The notes beneath the pieces are model-generated. The model was not told where the DNA came from and made no database searches. It saw only the letters and a program-made list of their open reading frames with translations. A program made the translations under genes and the position numbers. This document shows, in pieces, positions 23,715 to 34,754 of a DNA stretch of 64,000 bases. The DNA comes from Haberlea rhodopensis (taxonomy: Eukaryota; Streptophyta; Magnoliopsida; Lamiales; Gesneriaceae). Within the stretch, counting starts at the first letter, position 1. Each line of letters begins with the position of its first letter. The stretch covers positions 36,241-100,240 of the forward strand of contig CAJQUN010001148.1 in the NCBI GenBank assembly GCA_907163345.1, given 5' to 3'.

Positions 23715-24660
23715 CAAAGATTTGTTCAATACGTGATGCGCCTTAAAACGCTACAATTCTCATTTCTCTAAGTTAAATAAAATTATCAAAATATCAATTT
23801 TTTGTTTTGATGATTACAAAACCTGTGATTTTTGTACTAATGATTTTTGTTGAGTATGCAGCATTATTTTTGAGGAAATCAAGCATATTGAAGATTGACA
23901 AAAGTGTTGAAATATAGAGAAGAGAAATTTTTTTTATTCCAGGTAGATCGCCCCAGGCGATGAGAACCACCGCCCCGGGTGATGAGTGCCAGGCGAGAGC
24001 ATCGCCACGCACATCGACCCTGGCGATGGCGAGGCGTGCGCGCAGGTGCGGATCGCTCGAGGCATTGGCAAGAACGCTTGAGATGTTTGGCAGGAACGCC
24101 TGAGGCGATGGGCCTTTCGCCCGAGGCGATGCATAGTTGCTGTTCATTTCCAAGCACGGCAATGAATTTATGGAGCGATCGCCTGAGGCGATCTGTGTAA
24201 AATTTCGAAAAAAAAATTGACCGTTGGGCTGAGGCGATGCAGGAGCAATTTTGGCCTTAATTTTTGCTAACGGCTAGTATGACAATTGGGAGCCTCCTAC
24301 ACTATAAATATGGACAATTGAGCTCAAGTTGAAGCTAAGAAACAACAAGATACAACACAAGCAAGCTATACTCAATCCAACTCAAGCTATCATAGCAAAA
24401 CTTCATTTATTTCTATTTTAGAGTCTTGTATTGAGAGTTTGTTTCTTATTCTTGTGTGAGATCTTTGTTCCTCATTTGGTTACACGGTGAAGATGTCATT
24501 TGTTGTAGCACACAAGTTGTGAATCATTGTAAAGGTCCTCCAACACCGACGCAAGTTGGAAAATTGTATAAGTCACCGACAAGTGAAGTTGGTGCAAGGT
24601 TGTGGCTATCCTTGGAGCCCTCAAGGCCAAGAAGAAGTTATGTGTGGGTATCCTTGGAGC

Positions 24661-27520
24661 TAGGGGTGCTTAACGGACCGGTCCGGTCCGGTCCTAAATC
24701 GGCCAATTCCAGATCTGTTAAGCATGAAACCGATCCGGTTCGTTAAGGAACCGGATTGAACCCGGTTCCGGTTCCAATCGGTTCCGGGTCGATCTGGTCC
24801 GACCGGATTTTTTCTTTCGCATTTTTTTTAAAATTTTATTTTTTTACAATTTTTTACTTTTTTTTATGTTGTAACTGTTTCCCCAATATTCATCATAAAT
24901 TCAATATATTTCTTCTTCATTTCATAATATAGATGCATACAAATAATTGTAAAGAGATGGCAATTGAAATCTAAATAAAAAAATATTACTATTTAGCACT
25001 CTTCATAATTGATACGTATTGTTTTTGCGTTCTCTTCTTCTTGCTCGTCATAATGATTTACGAATTCGTCAACCACCCCATCTCTTCTATTCTTACATTC
25101 TGCTTCAAACCAATCTTTAATTTGGCTAAGATAGGGAATTGTGCTGGATTTGACTTCCACCATTGTAAGACGTCGAAGTTGTCTTCCGTTACAAATTGAT
25201 AATTCAGATAAATTTGCAACTCAATCGACGTGCTAGTAGAAGGTCATTTTCCCTTAAGTTTTTTCCTGCCCAGCATCCTAAGCAAATTGAAGCCCCCACC
25301 TTTAGTTTGAGCTTGTGGTTGTTCTTCAGCAGGCCTTTGTTGCGATGATTCACTTGCCTGTTGATTATAATACAATTGAAACATATTTTGGAGAGATTGC
25401 ATTGTAGGCGTCTTTTGATCGTCAACAACCTTCCCCAAAATTTTAGCATAATATTCAAAAAATATCTCAAATGAAGATAAACATTGACTAGGATCTAGCA
25501 ATGTTGCGATGCAGTGCACGTGTGAGAGTTGTTCCCAATACTTTATAAATTTAGTTTCCATTGCACTAACAAAAGCATGCAAGTCATAGTCATCTCTAAA
25601 TTCTATAAACTTATCAAACATATTAAATACTAAAGGAAGAAAATAAATGGAAGTTGGATAAGTAACACCGGAGAAGCGTTCTGTCGCTTCTTTGAAAGTA
25701 CTTAACAATGATACACAATTTTCAACAAAGTCCCAAACCCCATTAGTCAAAGAAATACTTTTATCGCTATCATGCATTTGATATGAATTATAAAATGGAG
25801 TTAAAATATCTTTGTAAGGTAACGTAGCATTCAACATATTGTACAACGAATTCCACCTAGTTTCTATTGGTGATGGAAAAAGAAGATGCTTTAAACCATT
25901 AGATAAACATAATTGTTTCCAATCGCGCTTAACACGGCTCGTGCGTAACCATTTAGCGCAGTATTTCATTTTCTCAATACATGCTGAGTGATTGTCCTCA
26001 TAACCAACTTTAACAGCAAAATTAATCACATGACATGCACATCTAACATGAAAAAGCACCATCAAGCATTGATTTCAGATAGGTCTTTAAATCATGCATC
26101 GCATCATTGTTATTCGCAGCGTTGTCTAATGTGATTGAAAATACCTTATCCTGAATTTCATAATGTCTACAAGTGTTGAATACATACTTAGCAATTACAT
26201 AACCAGTATGTGCACAATCTAAATCATCTAAAGACAAAATCCGTTTTTGCATACACCAATTATCATCAATCCAATGACAAGTGACAACAAGATATGAATC
26301 TGAATTTACATTTGTCCAAATATCGGTTGTTAAGCTAACCCTACAAGGCAAACTAGAAAGATGTTGAACAATGTATTTCTATATTCAACAAATACGTCCA
26401 TACAATTTCTTTTTAGTGTGTGATTGAAAATATGTTTAAACATGGGTTGTATAGATGAAGCAAATTCAATAAAACCAGCATGTTCAGGTTGTATAAAAGG
26501 TAGTTCACATCTAATCACATATCTAACAAGTGACCTACGGTTAATTCAACAGTTAAAATAAAATTCGTGCAAGTGAGAACATTGATTTGTGCTTGTGTTG
26601 CTTCTCGACCTAATGGTTGTAATGTTGTCTCATCAAAATTATGTTTTTTTACTAAGTGTTTTTTAAATGTTCCGGTGCCTCCGCTGGAACCACCAGCTTT
26701 ATATGAATATTGCATTTTACATAATTTACATATTGCAACAGATTCATTAGTACCTTCTTTTTGAGCGAGTTCAAAGTGATCCCATATCTTACTTCTTTTG
26801 GCACGAGTCGGTTGTCTACTCGCTGCTGTAGTGGCTCCGGATGACTCCACTTGTTGTATCTCTTGGGCTTGGGCAGCAGGAGGTTCGGCAGGTTGTTCGG
26901 GTTGTTGCGGTTTGACATTCATAGAGGAACCACCAACATTGAGGTCAGCAAAAAAATCATAACTTTCATTTAGCTCAGGTATTGGCACAGGCAAATTCAT
27001 TGCCGAAGATGAACTCAATGATAGACGACACGGGACGAGACCCCGACTGTGACCCCAGCTACGACCAGCGCCGCTGCTAGATGAAGATGCCATTATTATA
27101 TGAGTAAATTGTAGATAGCATAATTGAGAGGAAAATATGAGATTGAAGTATACAACTTTGCAAGAATGAATTGTCAGGTTATAAAAAAATCATACATATT
27201 TATAGATTTTTTTAAAAAAAATTAAAAAACAAAATAAAAATAAAAAAATGAAGGTTACATTCAGCATGGCAACGGCTTTATTTTTATTTTTTTTAAAAAA
27301 AAATCAATCGGTTTCGGTTCCGGTTCCGGAACCAGTTCCAAACCTGTAGCACCGGAACCGACGGTGCTACCGGTTTGGTTCCCGGGAACCGCCCCGGACC
27401 GATTTGTTACCGGTTCCGGGGGCGAACTGAAACCGGTTATTCCGGTTCTGATTTCGAACCGGACTAACCGGTCCGGTTCCGGGTTGGGTCCGGATTGACC
27501 CGGCCCGATAAGCACCCCTA
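24661..27520 (-). mobile_element. hAT transposon with Ac-like ends
   Basis: Terminal inverted repeats TAGGGGTGCTTA (left) and its reverse complement taagcacccсta-type end (27509-27520) are flanked by the identical 8-bp duplication cttggagc (24653-24660 and 27521-27528). Both subterminal regions are dense in ccggt/ccggttcc motifs (24676-24800 and 27310-27500), likely transposase-binding sites as in other hAT elements. It encodes a broken transposase on the minus strand. It is inserted in the 5' LTR of the Sirevirus, in the repeated leader unit. Confidence 0.95.
25058..27093 (-). pseudogene. hAT transposase (BED finger, RNase H-like, dimer domain)
   Basis: The frame starting at 27093 has an N-terminal low-complexity part. 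A BED zinc finger follows (SKIWDHF, then CKLCKMQYSYK and the paired His in FKKHLVKKH, about residues 105-155). Next come the RNase H-fold core (SLTTDIWTNVNSDSYLV, DNAANNNDAMHDL, CACHVINFAVK, RWNSLYNML) and at the end the hAT dimerisation domain (NFDVLQWWKSNPAQFPILA, near 25150). It would cut and paste the element. Frameshifts near 26515, 26340 and 26055 and an in-frame TGA at 25244 break it. The family is usually 600-800 residues, which the pieces together match. Confidence 0.9.
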
Positions 27521-27807
27521 CTTGGAGCCCTTAAGGCCAAGAAGAAGTTGTTCTAGTGGAACCTCGGTTAAACGATTTCTAACCGGGAACAGGAGACGTA
27601 GGCGATTCATCGCCGAACTTCTATAACAAATCTTTGCGTTCTTCATTTCTTTATTTACATTACGCATTTACTTTATTATTTCTTATTGTTCATTGTACGG
27701 TTAAACATCAAGTCTTCCGCAGCGCAAACTCAAATTTTGCAAAATCACTTTAAATCGCAAAAGTAGCCAAGGAACCTCATCCACCCCCCCTCTTCGGTTC
27801 CAACAAG

Positions 27808-27820
27808 TGGTATCAGAGCC
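27808..27820 (+). other. Primer-binding site of Sirevirus
   Basis: TGGTATCAGAGCC, two bases after the LTR end, is complementary to the 3' end of initiator tRNA-Met, the standard primer for plant copia elements. Confidence 0.95.
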
Positions 27821-27851
27821 TCTTGGTTTTTATTTTTAAACCAAAATTTTT

Positions 27852-29369
27852 ATGGCTAATCTAGCAAGTGAGTTTGCTCAAGGTCAATCGACCAATCGAC
27901 CTCCGCTCTTCACGAAAAATAACTACGGATATTGGAAGAATAGAAATTTCTCTTTATATTCAATCCGTAGATTATGACCTATGGAAGATTATTGTGAAAG
28001 GTCCACATATTCCTATGAAGGAAGTTGAGGGAATGAATGTTCCCAAAGAAATGGACGATTTTACAAGGGCGGATATGATCTTAATTTCTCAAAATACTAA
28101 AGCTATTAATATTTTGCATTGTGCTTTAGATATGAACGAGTATAACCGAACTTCGATGTGCTCAACCGCCAAGGAGATTTGGGACAAACTTCAAATTTGT
28201 CATGAGGGAACCAATCAAGTAAAGGAAACTAAGATCGATCTTCTACAACTCAAATACGAAACTTTAGAGACCGAGTCCGGAGAAAATATTGATTCAATGT
28301 TTAGAAGGCTCACTCAAATTATCAATGAGTTTGCCCAACTTGGTGAAAAGTATCCTCCGAAACAAATATGGAGAAAAGCTCTTAGAGCTTTGCCTAAAGA
28401 ATGGGATGCCAAAAGGACGGCTATCATCGAATCCAGCAAAGGAGATAGAGCGTCATATGATCTTGATGAACTTCATGGTACATTGGTGACCCATGAGCTT
28501 GAGGTGTCAACCCGGAAGGAAATGAAGAAGGAGGAAGAAAAAGCAAAAGGCAAGGGGATTGCCTTGGTTGAAAAGAAGCACAGTCAGATGATGAGGAAAT
28601 GGCATTGTTCACAAGGAAGTTCAAGAAGTTCTACCGGAAATACAACAAGCCAAGAACTTTCGAATCCAACAAGAATCCTACAAACGAGAGGTAACTTGTT
28701 ATAATTGTCAACAAAATGGTCATTATGCTAATGAATGTTCAAGTAAATAGAAGGCGGATAAGGGAAAGAAGAAAGCTTTAATGGCCACATGGAGTGATAG
28801 TGACTCCGATGAAGAAGAAGTAGCAAATCTTTGTCTAATAGCTCTTGGAGATGAAGATGGAGAGGATAATGATGAGGTACCTTCTTATGATGAATTATTA
28901 GATGGATATAATGAACTTATTGATATTCTTGATAAAGCTAAAAGGAGTAATAAAATGCTAAAGCTAGACTTGGCTAAAAAGGAAGAAGAAAATATCACTT
29001 TGAAAAATGAACTACTTGATTTGAAGAAATCATTTGGGAAGTTTAATGGTAGTGGTTTAGTGTTACATGAATTACTTGGCTTGCAACGATGTAGCTCGAT
29101 AAAGCCGGATTAGGATTCTCAAGCAAATCAAAAACATTTTCAAGCTTGTTGGCCACAGCCAAGCATAACCCCCCTACTTGCACCTATTGTTGTAAGGTTG
29201 GTCATGCTAGAAACAAATGTAGATTTGTCAAAAATCAATATCAACCAAACAAGAGGTGGAAGTGGATTCCTAAATCCCCCATTATTACTAACCAACATGG
29301 ACCCAAAGAACAATTGGGTACCAAAGGTTCACATATTAAAAATTTGTTTTGTAGGGAGGAACAAGTAAT
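27852..29369 (+). pseudogene. Sirevirus gag
   Basis: It starts with MANLASEFAQGQ at 27852, right after the primer site. A UBN2/copia gag domain follows (EIWDKLQICHEGTNQVKETK, DSMFRRLTQIINEFAQLG, ALPKEWDAKRTAI), then a basic coiled stretch and a CCHC knuckle (CYNCQQNGHYANEC, about 28690). An acidic coiled-coil part comes next (28781-29090), then a second knuckle (CTYCCKVGHARNKC, about 29173). Two knuckles and a long gag are usual for Sireviruses. It formed the particle and bound RNA. Broken by a frameshift near 27950, another near 28590, and a stop (tag) at 28748. The gag of the element at 57183 matches it closely. Confidence 0.9.
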
Positions 29370-30680
29370 ATGTCCAAATCTTGGTATCTCGATAGTGGAT
29401 GCTCAAGACATATGATGGGTGACAAGAACTTATTCTTGTCACTAAAAGCTAAAAGTGGAGGAAGTGTCACCTTTGGAGACACTAGCAAAGGAATCATCGA
29501 AGGCATTGGCTCAATTGGTAACTCTGACTCTACTATTATTGATGATGTACTTTTTGTCAAAGGACTTAAACATAATCTTCTTAGCATAAGCCAATTATGT
29601 GATAGAGGTTATGAAGTCTCATTTGCATCATTTCATTGCACCGTATCATACACACATGACAAATCCATTAAATTCATTGATTATAGGAGTGAGAATGTGT
29701 ACAAGGTTGATTTGAATACTATTTCTTCTCAAAATGTAAAATGCCTTGTAACATTTAATGATAACAATAGTGTGTTGTGGCATAGACGACTTGGTCATGT
29801 TGGATTGAGCACCATTGGTAAAATTCAAAAACTTGATCTTGTTGTTGGGTTGCCTAACCTTGGTTTACAAGTTGATTCTATTTGTGATGCTTGTCAATTA
29901 GGAAAGCATACAAGAGAATCTTTTAAAAATAAAAATGTTATCTCTACTTCTATGCCACTTGAATTGCTTCATTTAGACTTGTGTGGTCCTTCAAGAACAA
30001 CTAGTCTAGGTGGAAAATCTTATGCATTTGTCATTGTTGATGATTTCTCTAGATTCACTGGACATTGTTCTTAGCCCATAAAAGTGATGCCTTTGAGAAT
30101 TTCAAAATATTTGCAAAAAGAGTTGAGAATGAGAAAACTCTTTTGATAGAAAGTATCCGTAGTGACCACGGAACCGAATTTGAGAATGAAAATTTTATAA
30201 ACTTTTGTGATGACAAAGGCATTGGTCACAACTTTTCTTGTCCCAGGACACCTCAACAAAATGGTGTTGTTGAAAGGAAGAATAGGACATTAGTAGAAAT
30301 TTCACGTACTATGCTATGTGAATATTCACTTCCAACATATTTTTGGGCCGAGGCAATGAGCACCGTATGTTATATCATTAATCGTTCATCAATAAGGCCA
30401 ATTCTCAAGAAATCTCCATATGAATTTGGAGGGGGAGAAAGCCTAACATTTCTTACTTCAAGGCATTTGGTTCAAAGTGCTTCATTCACAACAATGGTAA
30501 GGATAACCTTGGTAAATTTGACGCCAAATCGGATGAAGGTATATTTCTTGGTTATTCCAATACTAGTAAGGCATATAGAGTGTTTAATAAACGTAGCCTT
30601 ATTGTTGAGGAATCTATTCATGTTATATTTGATGAAACTAACCCTCGAGTATCGAGAATTTCTCTTGATGTGATGATGTA
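29370..30680 (+). pseudogene. Sirevirus protease and integrase
   Basis: It begins with the aspartic protease motif (SWYLDSGCSRHM, active Asp kept), followed by the pre-integrase domain (VLWHRRLGH with CDACQLGKH as the HHCC zinc site) and the integrase core (LELLHLDLCGP, FVIVDDFSRFT; RSDHGTEFEN with the second Asp; TPQQNGVVERKNRTL with the Glu). Frameshifts near 30055 and 30430 break the ORF, while the frame outside them is clean. The protease cuts the polyprotein, and the integrase inserts cDNA with 5-bp duplications as seen at the ends of this element. Confidence 0.93.
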
Positions 30681-30749
30681 GAATTACTTGAGCAAAAGAT
30701 AGAGTCAACCACCCTTGAGGACTTTAGTGGTGACAAAGAAAAACAAAGA

Positions 30750-31690
30750 ATGGAGTCAAATAATTCAAAAGAGGATGGGGAACTTCCAAAGGATTGGAAA
30801 ACTAACAAGGATCATCCCATGGATCTCATTATAGGTAGTCCATCAAAAGAGGTAACAACTCGATCCTCATATATCAATATTTGCAATCATCTTGCTTTCA
30901 TTTCTCACATAGTGCCTAAGGACATTGATGATGCATTGCTTGATGATTCTTGGATTTTGGCTATGCAAGAGGAACTAAATCAATTCAAAAGAAATAAAGT
31001 TTGGAATCTTGTACCTAGGCCTTCGAATTACACCATTGTTGGAACAAAATGGGTATTTAGAAATAAAATGGATGAACATGGCACGATTATTCGAAACAAG
31101 GCTAGGTTGGTAGCTAAAGGATATTGCCAAGAAGAGGGTATAGACTTTGATGAAACATATGCACCCGTTGCTCGCTTAGAATCCATTCGCATGTTACTTG
31201 CTTTTGCTTGCTTTAAAGATTTTAAGCTCTTTCAAATGGATGTCAAGAGTGCCTTCTTGAATGATGATTTGAAAGAAGAGGTGTATGTTGATCAACCACC
31301 CGGCTTTGAGGATCCACATTTTCCCGATCATGTATTTAAACTTGATAAAACTTTGTATGGTTTGAAACAAGCTCCTAGAGCTTGGTATGAAAAACTATCT
31401 TCATTCTTAATCAAGAATGGCTTTACAAGAGGAAAAGTGGATATTACTTTGTTTACCTTAATTAAGGGAAATGATTTGCTTCTTGTTCAAATATATGTCG
31501 ATGATATCATATTTGGTGCTGCTAATGAATCTTTGTGCAAGGAGTTTTCTAAATTGATGCAAGATAATTTTGAAATGAGCATGATGGGAGAACTCAACTA
31601 CTTTCTTGGTTTTCAAATCAAACAATACAAAAAATGGAATCTTTATAAGTCAAGGAAAGTATGTCAAAGATATGCTAAATAAATTTGGAA
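30750..31690 (+). pseudogene. Sirevirus reverse transcriptase
   Basis: One frame of 310 residues covers nearly the whole copia reverse transcriptase. It has the entry motif (SWILAMQEELNQFKRNKVW), KWVFRNKMDEHGTI and NKARLVAKGY, the first catalytic Asp in FQMDVKSAFLN, LYGLKQAPRAWYE, and the active-site YVDDIIFG (about 31495-31518), ending with GELNYFLGFQIKQ. All catalytic residues are present. The frame breaks at about 31650, at the junction to RNase H. It is the best-kept coding part of the nest. Confidence 0.94.
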
Positions 31691-31786
31691 TGGATAATAC
31701 GAAGAGTGCATCAACACCAATAAGCTCATCAACAAGCTTGACAATGATGACAAGGTAAACCAATTTGTCAAAAGCTTTATAGAAGT

Positions 31787-32766
31787 ATGATTGGCTCTTT
31801 ACTTTATTTAATGGCTAGTAGGCCGGATATCATGTTTAGTGTATGTTTATGTGCTAGATTTCAATCATCACCAAAAGAATCACACTTGCTCTCCTTAAAA
31901 CGCATTTTAAATATCTTTCAAAAACTCCAAATCTCGGCTTGTGGTATTCTAAAAATTCTTTCTTTGATTGAAAGCTTACTCCGATGCCGATTTTGAGGAT
32001 ATAAGGTGGATAGTGTTGGGGTTCAACAATTGCCTCTGGTTTGTGATCGGTCGAACACGTGGCACTTGTGTCAGTATATGGTTGAAAAGATTGTTGTTGC
32101 GACATTGCCCTTAACTATAGTTATTGGTAAAGCGGTTAGCGCTCGATCCTACAATTGGTATCAGAGCCAATATCACGTGTTCGATTCCCATGAGTTGCAG
32201 AGAGTGCAATTATTTGGGGAGGGATTGTTTGGGTTCAACAATTGCCTCTGCTTTGTGATCGGTCGAACACGTGGCGCTTATGTCAGTGTATGGTTGAAAA
32301 GATTGATGTTGCGCCATTAAGTGGTAAGCGCTCGATCCTACAGATAGGAAAAACACTAGTGGTACTTGTTTCTTTCTCGGTAATAGCTTGGTATCTTGGT
32401 TTTCCAAAAAGCAAAATTGTATTGCACTCTCAACAACCAAAGACAAATATATGGCCGCCGGGTAATTGTTGTGCACAAATCTTGTGGATGAAAAGCCAAT
32501 TACTTGATTATGGGCTAGTCGTATCAAAAGTTCCAATTTTTTGTGACAACAATAGCACCATATGTTTATCTAAAAATCCAATTCAATATTCTCGGACTAA
32601 GCACATTGATATTAGGCACCATTTCATCCGTGACCATATCGAACAAAATAATGTTGAATTGTTTTATGTGAATACCAAGGATCAAATTGCCGATATTTTT
32701 ACAAAACCACTAGAGGAAAATACTTCTATTTTTCTTCGTGGTGAACTTGGTATGATTGAACTTTGA
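31787..32766 (+). pseudogene. Sirevirus RNase H, split by a TRIM-like element
   Basis: The first part (31787-32008) reads MIGSLLYLMASRPDIMFSV and then SDADF in another frame. The second part resumes right after the insertion in 32014-32342 with the residues expected next (RK.TSGTCFFLGNSLVSW), then DNNSTICLSKNPIQYSRTKH, IDIRHHFIRDHIEQ and DQIADIFTKPLEE, ending with a stop at 32764-32766. Removing the insertion and one 5-bp copy restores a continuous alignment, which shows the insertion is younger than the Sirevirus. Other single-base shifts exist. Confidence 0.9.
32014..32342 (+). mobile_element. TRIM-like mini-LTR retrotransposon (329 bp)
   Basis: It has a complete LTR architecture at tiny scale. 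LTR 1 at 32014-32153 (140 bp) starts TGTTGGGG and ends CGATCCTACA. A primer site TGGTATCAGAGCC lies at 32156-32168, two bases after the LTR. A 57-bp internal part ends in a purine run ttggggaggga, and LTR 2 at 32226-32342 (117 bp) has the same start and end. The 5-bp duplication gatag flanks it (32009-32013 and 32343-32347). LTR 2 has lost about 23 bp. It has no coding capacity, so it would depend on proteins of another element. It is too small for a solo LTR and is not a SINE. Confidence 0.93.
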
Positions 32767-33063
32767 GCATGTTTATATACCATAAGAAATGATATCATAT
32801 TTAGGGGGAGCTACTCTACTTCGTCATATGCATAGAGCAATTGTGAAATTCATTTACATAAATTAATTATGTTTAATGAATTTTGTAGCTCAACATTTAA
32901 TTTGAAAAGTGCATCTTGAAATCACCTTTAAAAGTCACAAATTGTGGTTATTGTGTTTTTAAGATTATGTTTTTTTTTCCTTGTTGATAGATGGTATAAT
33001 GGAAGATAGGTTAGTTAAAAATAAAAGCATAGTATAAAAAGTAGCTCAAAATCTTGCCAAACC

Positions 33064-33166
33064 ATCGCCTCAGCATCCTGTGCAGAACGCCTCGTCCGTG
33101 GCTCGCATCGCCTCAAACGATGGCTCGCATCGCCTCAGCGTTCTATAGATCGCCTCAGGCGATCGG
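33064..33166. repeat. Internal palindrome cluster before the env-like ORF
   Basis: Five or six atcgcctcag-type motifs (one near-perfect, gatcgcctcaggcgatc at about 33150-33166) lie in the internal region between RNase H and the extra ORF, outside the LTRs where the motif otherwise occurs. Confidence 0.8.
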
Positions 33167-33399
33167 GTTTTTTATAGTCTGCTAGCTACGGCTTTTTGCA
33201 CGAATTTCTGCTCATTTTCGAGTTTTTCATCCATAATTTGAGCAACCTTCATAATTGTAATCACCAATCAATTCTAAGCTCTTATCAACCATCAATTTCA
33301 TCTTCAAACCAACATTTCTTCCAATTTGAAATTCTTCTAACCCTAGCCCCAAATTTCAAAAACACAAATTTCTCAAATTTTCTCTCAATTCTTGCTGAA

Positions 33400-34754
33400 A
33401 TGCCTAGAACCAACCGAGAAGAAGGACAATCAAGCCGAAGGAAACGTCCTCATCGATCTACTCGAACTTATTCGGGTCCTCTTCTAGATGGTAAGCCCAT
33501 TCCTGAAGATTATCATTCTCGCAAACTTTATCCCGGTTATGTGTTTGATTTTGAATTCCTTAGCTCTTCCCAACTCCCAATTCTTGATTAGGATTCAATT
33601 ATGCAATGGGAAAACTTTTTCAAACCTCCTAGGAAGAATGATTTTTTGTTACCCGTCCATGATTCACTCCTTTTATGCCAATCTTGAATTAATTGAGGAT
33701 GATGGTGAATTGCGTATCAAAACCATTGTTTGTATCACCCCATTGAATTCACTAGTACCGAATTGGGGAATATTTTTTGAATTCCTTCGGAGGGACCAGC
33801 TAAATTTGCCCTAGCTACTTGGATTAATGATGGGGTATGCGATCCCTCCCAAGCATTGTATCTCATTTTTGGCGGCTCTCCTCAATGTCCAAACCAATCT
33901 TTTCTTGTGAACTCAATTCCAACAAACTACCAAATTTTGCACAAGATAGTGATCACCTCGATGATTCCTCGGGATGGTGATCGTCTTAGATTGATATTTT
34001 CTGATGTATAATTGATGCATTACATCATCACCAAGACTCCTTTCAATCTACCCAAATTCCTTGTTCAAATCTTTAGGAACACGGCCCATAATCCCAATAA
34101 AGTTCCTTTCGAGCGTGTCTTAACCAAAATTTTCTCCACTTCAACTTCCCTTCAATGATAATGAAAAGATTCCTATCAAGCCTAAGGACACCTTCAATCT
34201 TCGGTGTTTTCTCTATAACAAGATTTCCTGGAATCCTTTCACTTCTTGTTGGGTTAATGAACCGGGGAATTGGCTATCCGCTTTCAATCCTAAAGACCAC
34301 CCATCATTACCCATTGACATGATGAATAGTAATCAAAGACTCCACTTTCCTCTCTTGATTCGAACCAAACCAAAGGGAGCAAGCTATTCCAAATCAATCT
34401 CCCTCCAATTTTGATGATATGATGAACATTGAGGAGGATATTCCGGCTCCTGACAGTCATCAAACCCATTCTTCATTTGAGTTCAATCAAGATGCTTTTG
34501 CATTCTTCACCTCTCAATTTCAAACTCTTCGAGATGATATGCATTCTCAATTTCAATCCTTGAGAGTAGATGTCAATTCTCAATTTCAATCCATTCGAGA
34601 TGATGTTGCGTCTCTTCAGGCTTATCAAAACTCATCTAGAGAAGATTTGTCATATTTACGACATGATGTGGATGCTCTTCGATCTCAATTTCCTGGTGCC
34701 CGCATGGATGAGGATCCTAACCTCGGGAACGACGATGACGATGGCTTGATTTAA
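33400..34754 (+). pseudogene. Sirevirus extra 3' ORF (env-like)
   Basis: It starts with MPRTNREEGQSSRRKRPHR at 33400, a basic N-terminus. After a stop (tag at 33589-33591, likely a former Trp codon), a domain follows that resembles the 'putative plant transposon protein' family often annotated in plants: MIFCYPSMIHSFYANLELIE, ATWINDGVCDPSQALYLIFG, then HYIITKTPFNLPKFLVQIFRN. The C-terminal part (34419-34754) has a heptad-like repeat (FQTLRDDMHSQFQSLRVDV) and an acidic tail. ORFs in this place in Sireviruses are called env-like on position and coiled-coil content; no membrane segment was evident, so an envelope role is unsupported. Several frameshifts. Confidence 0.75.

Larger units (their letters stand above)
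23734..27805 (+). repeat. 5' LTR of Sirevirus, split by hAT
   Basis: It starts TGATGCGCC (one base off the 3' LTR start) and ends ..CGGTTCCAACA. After removing the hAT and its duplicated 8 bp it is about 1.2 kb, versus 1127 bp for the 3' LTR. It holds a palindrome cluster at 23944-24240, a promoter box tataaatatgg near 24302, and the 'cttggagccc' units in which the hAT landed. Relative to the 3' LTR it has about 40 extra bp near 24072 and lacks the 3' LTR's deletion near 36208. Confidence 0.93.

Noticed and set aside
24456..24746. 96-residue ORF in the Sirevirus 5' LTR (similar ones at 35926, 57616 and 62412)
   Set aside because: It recurs because the LTR leader recurs; it runs across the repeated leader unit and, here, into the hAT end. 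A real peptide would need evidence of translation.
32014..32342. SINE or tRNA gene, because of a tRNA-Met-like stretch and a gttcgattcc box
   Set aside because: The stretch is a 13-bp primer-binding site placed right after an LTR; direct LTRs, purine run and 5-bp duplication give a better account. No cloverleaf can be formed.
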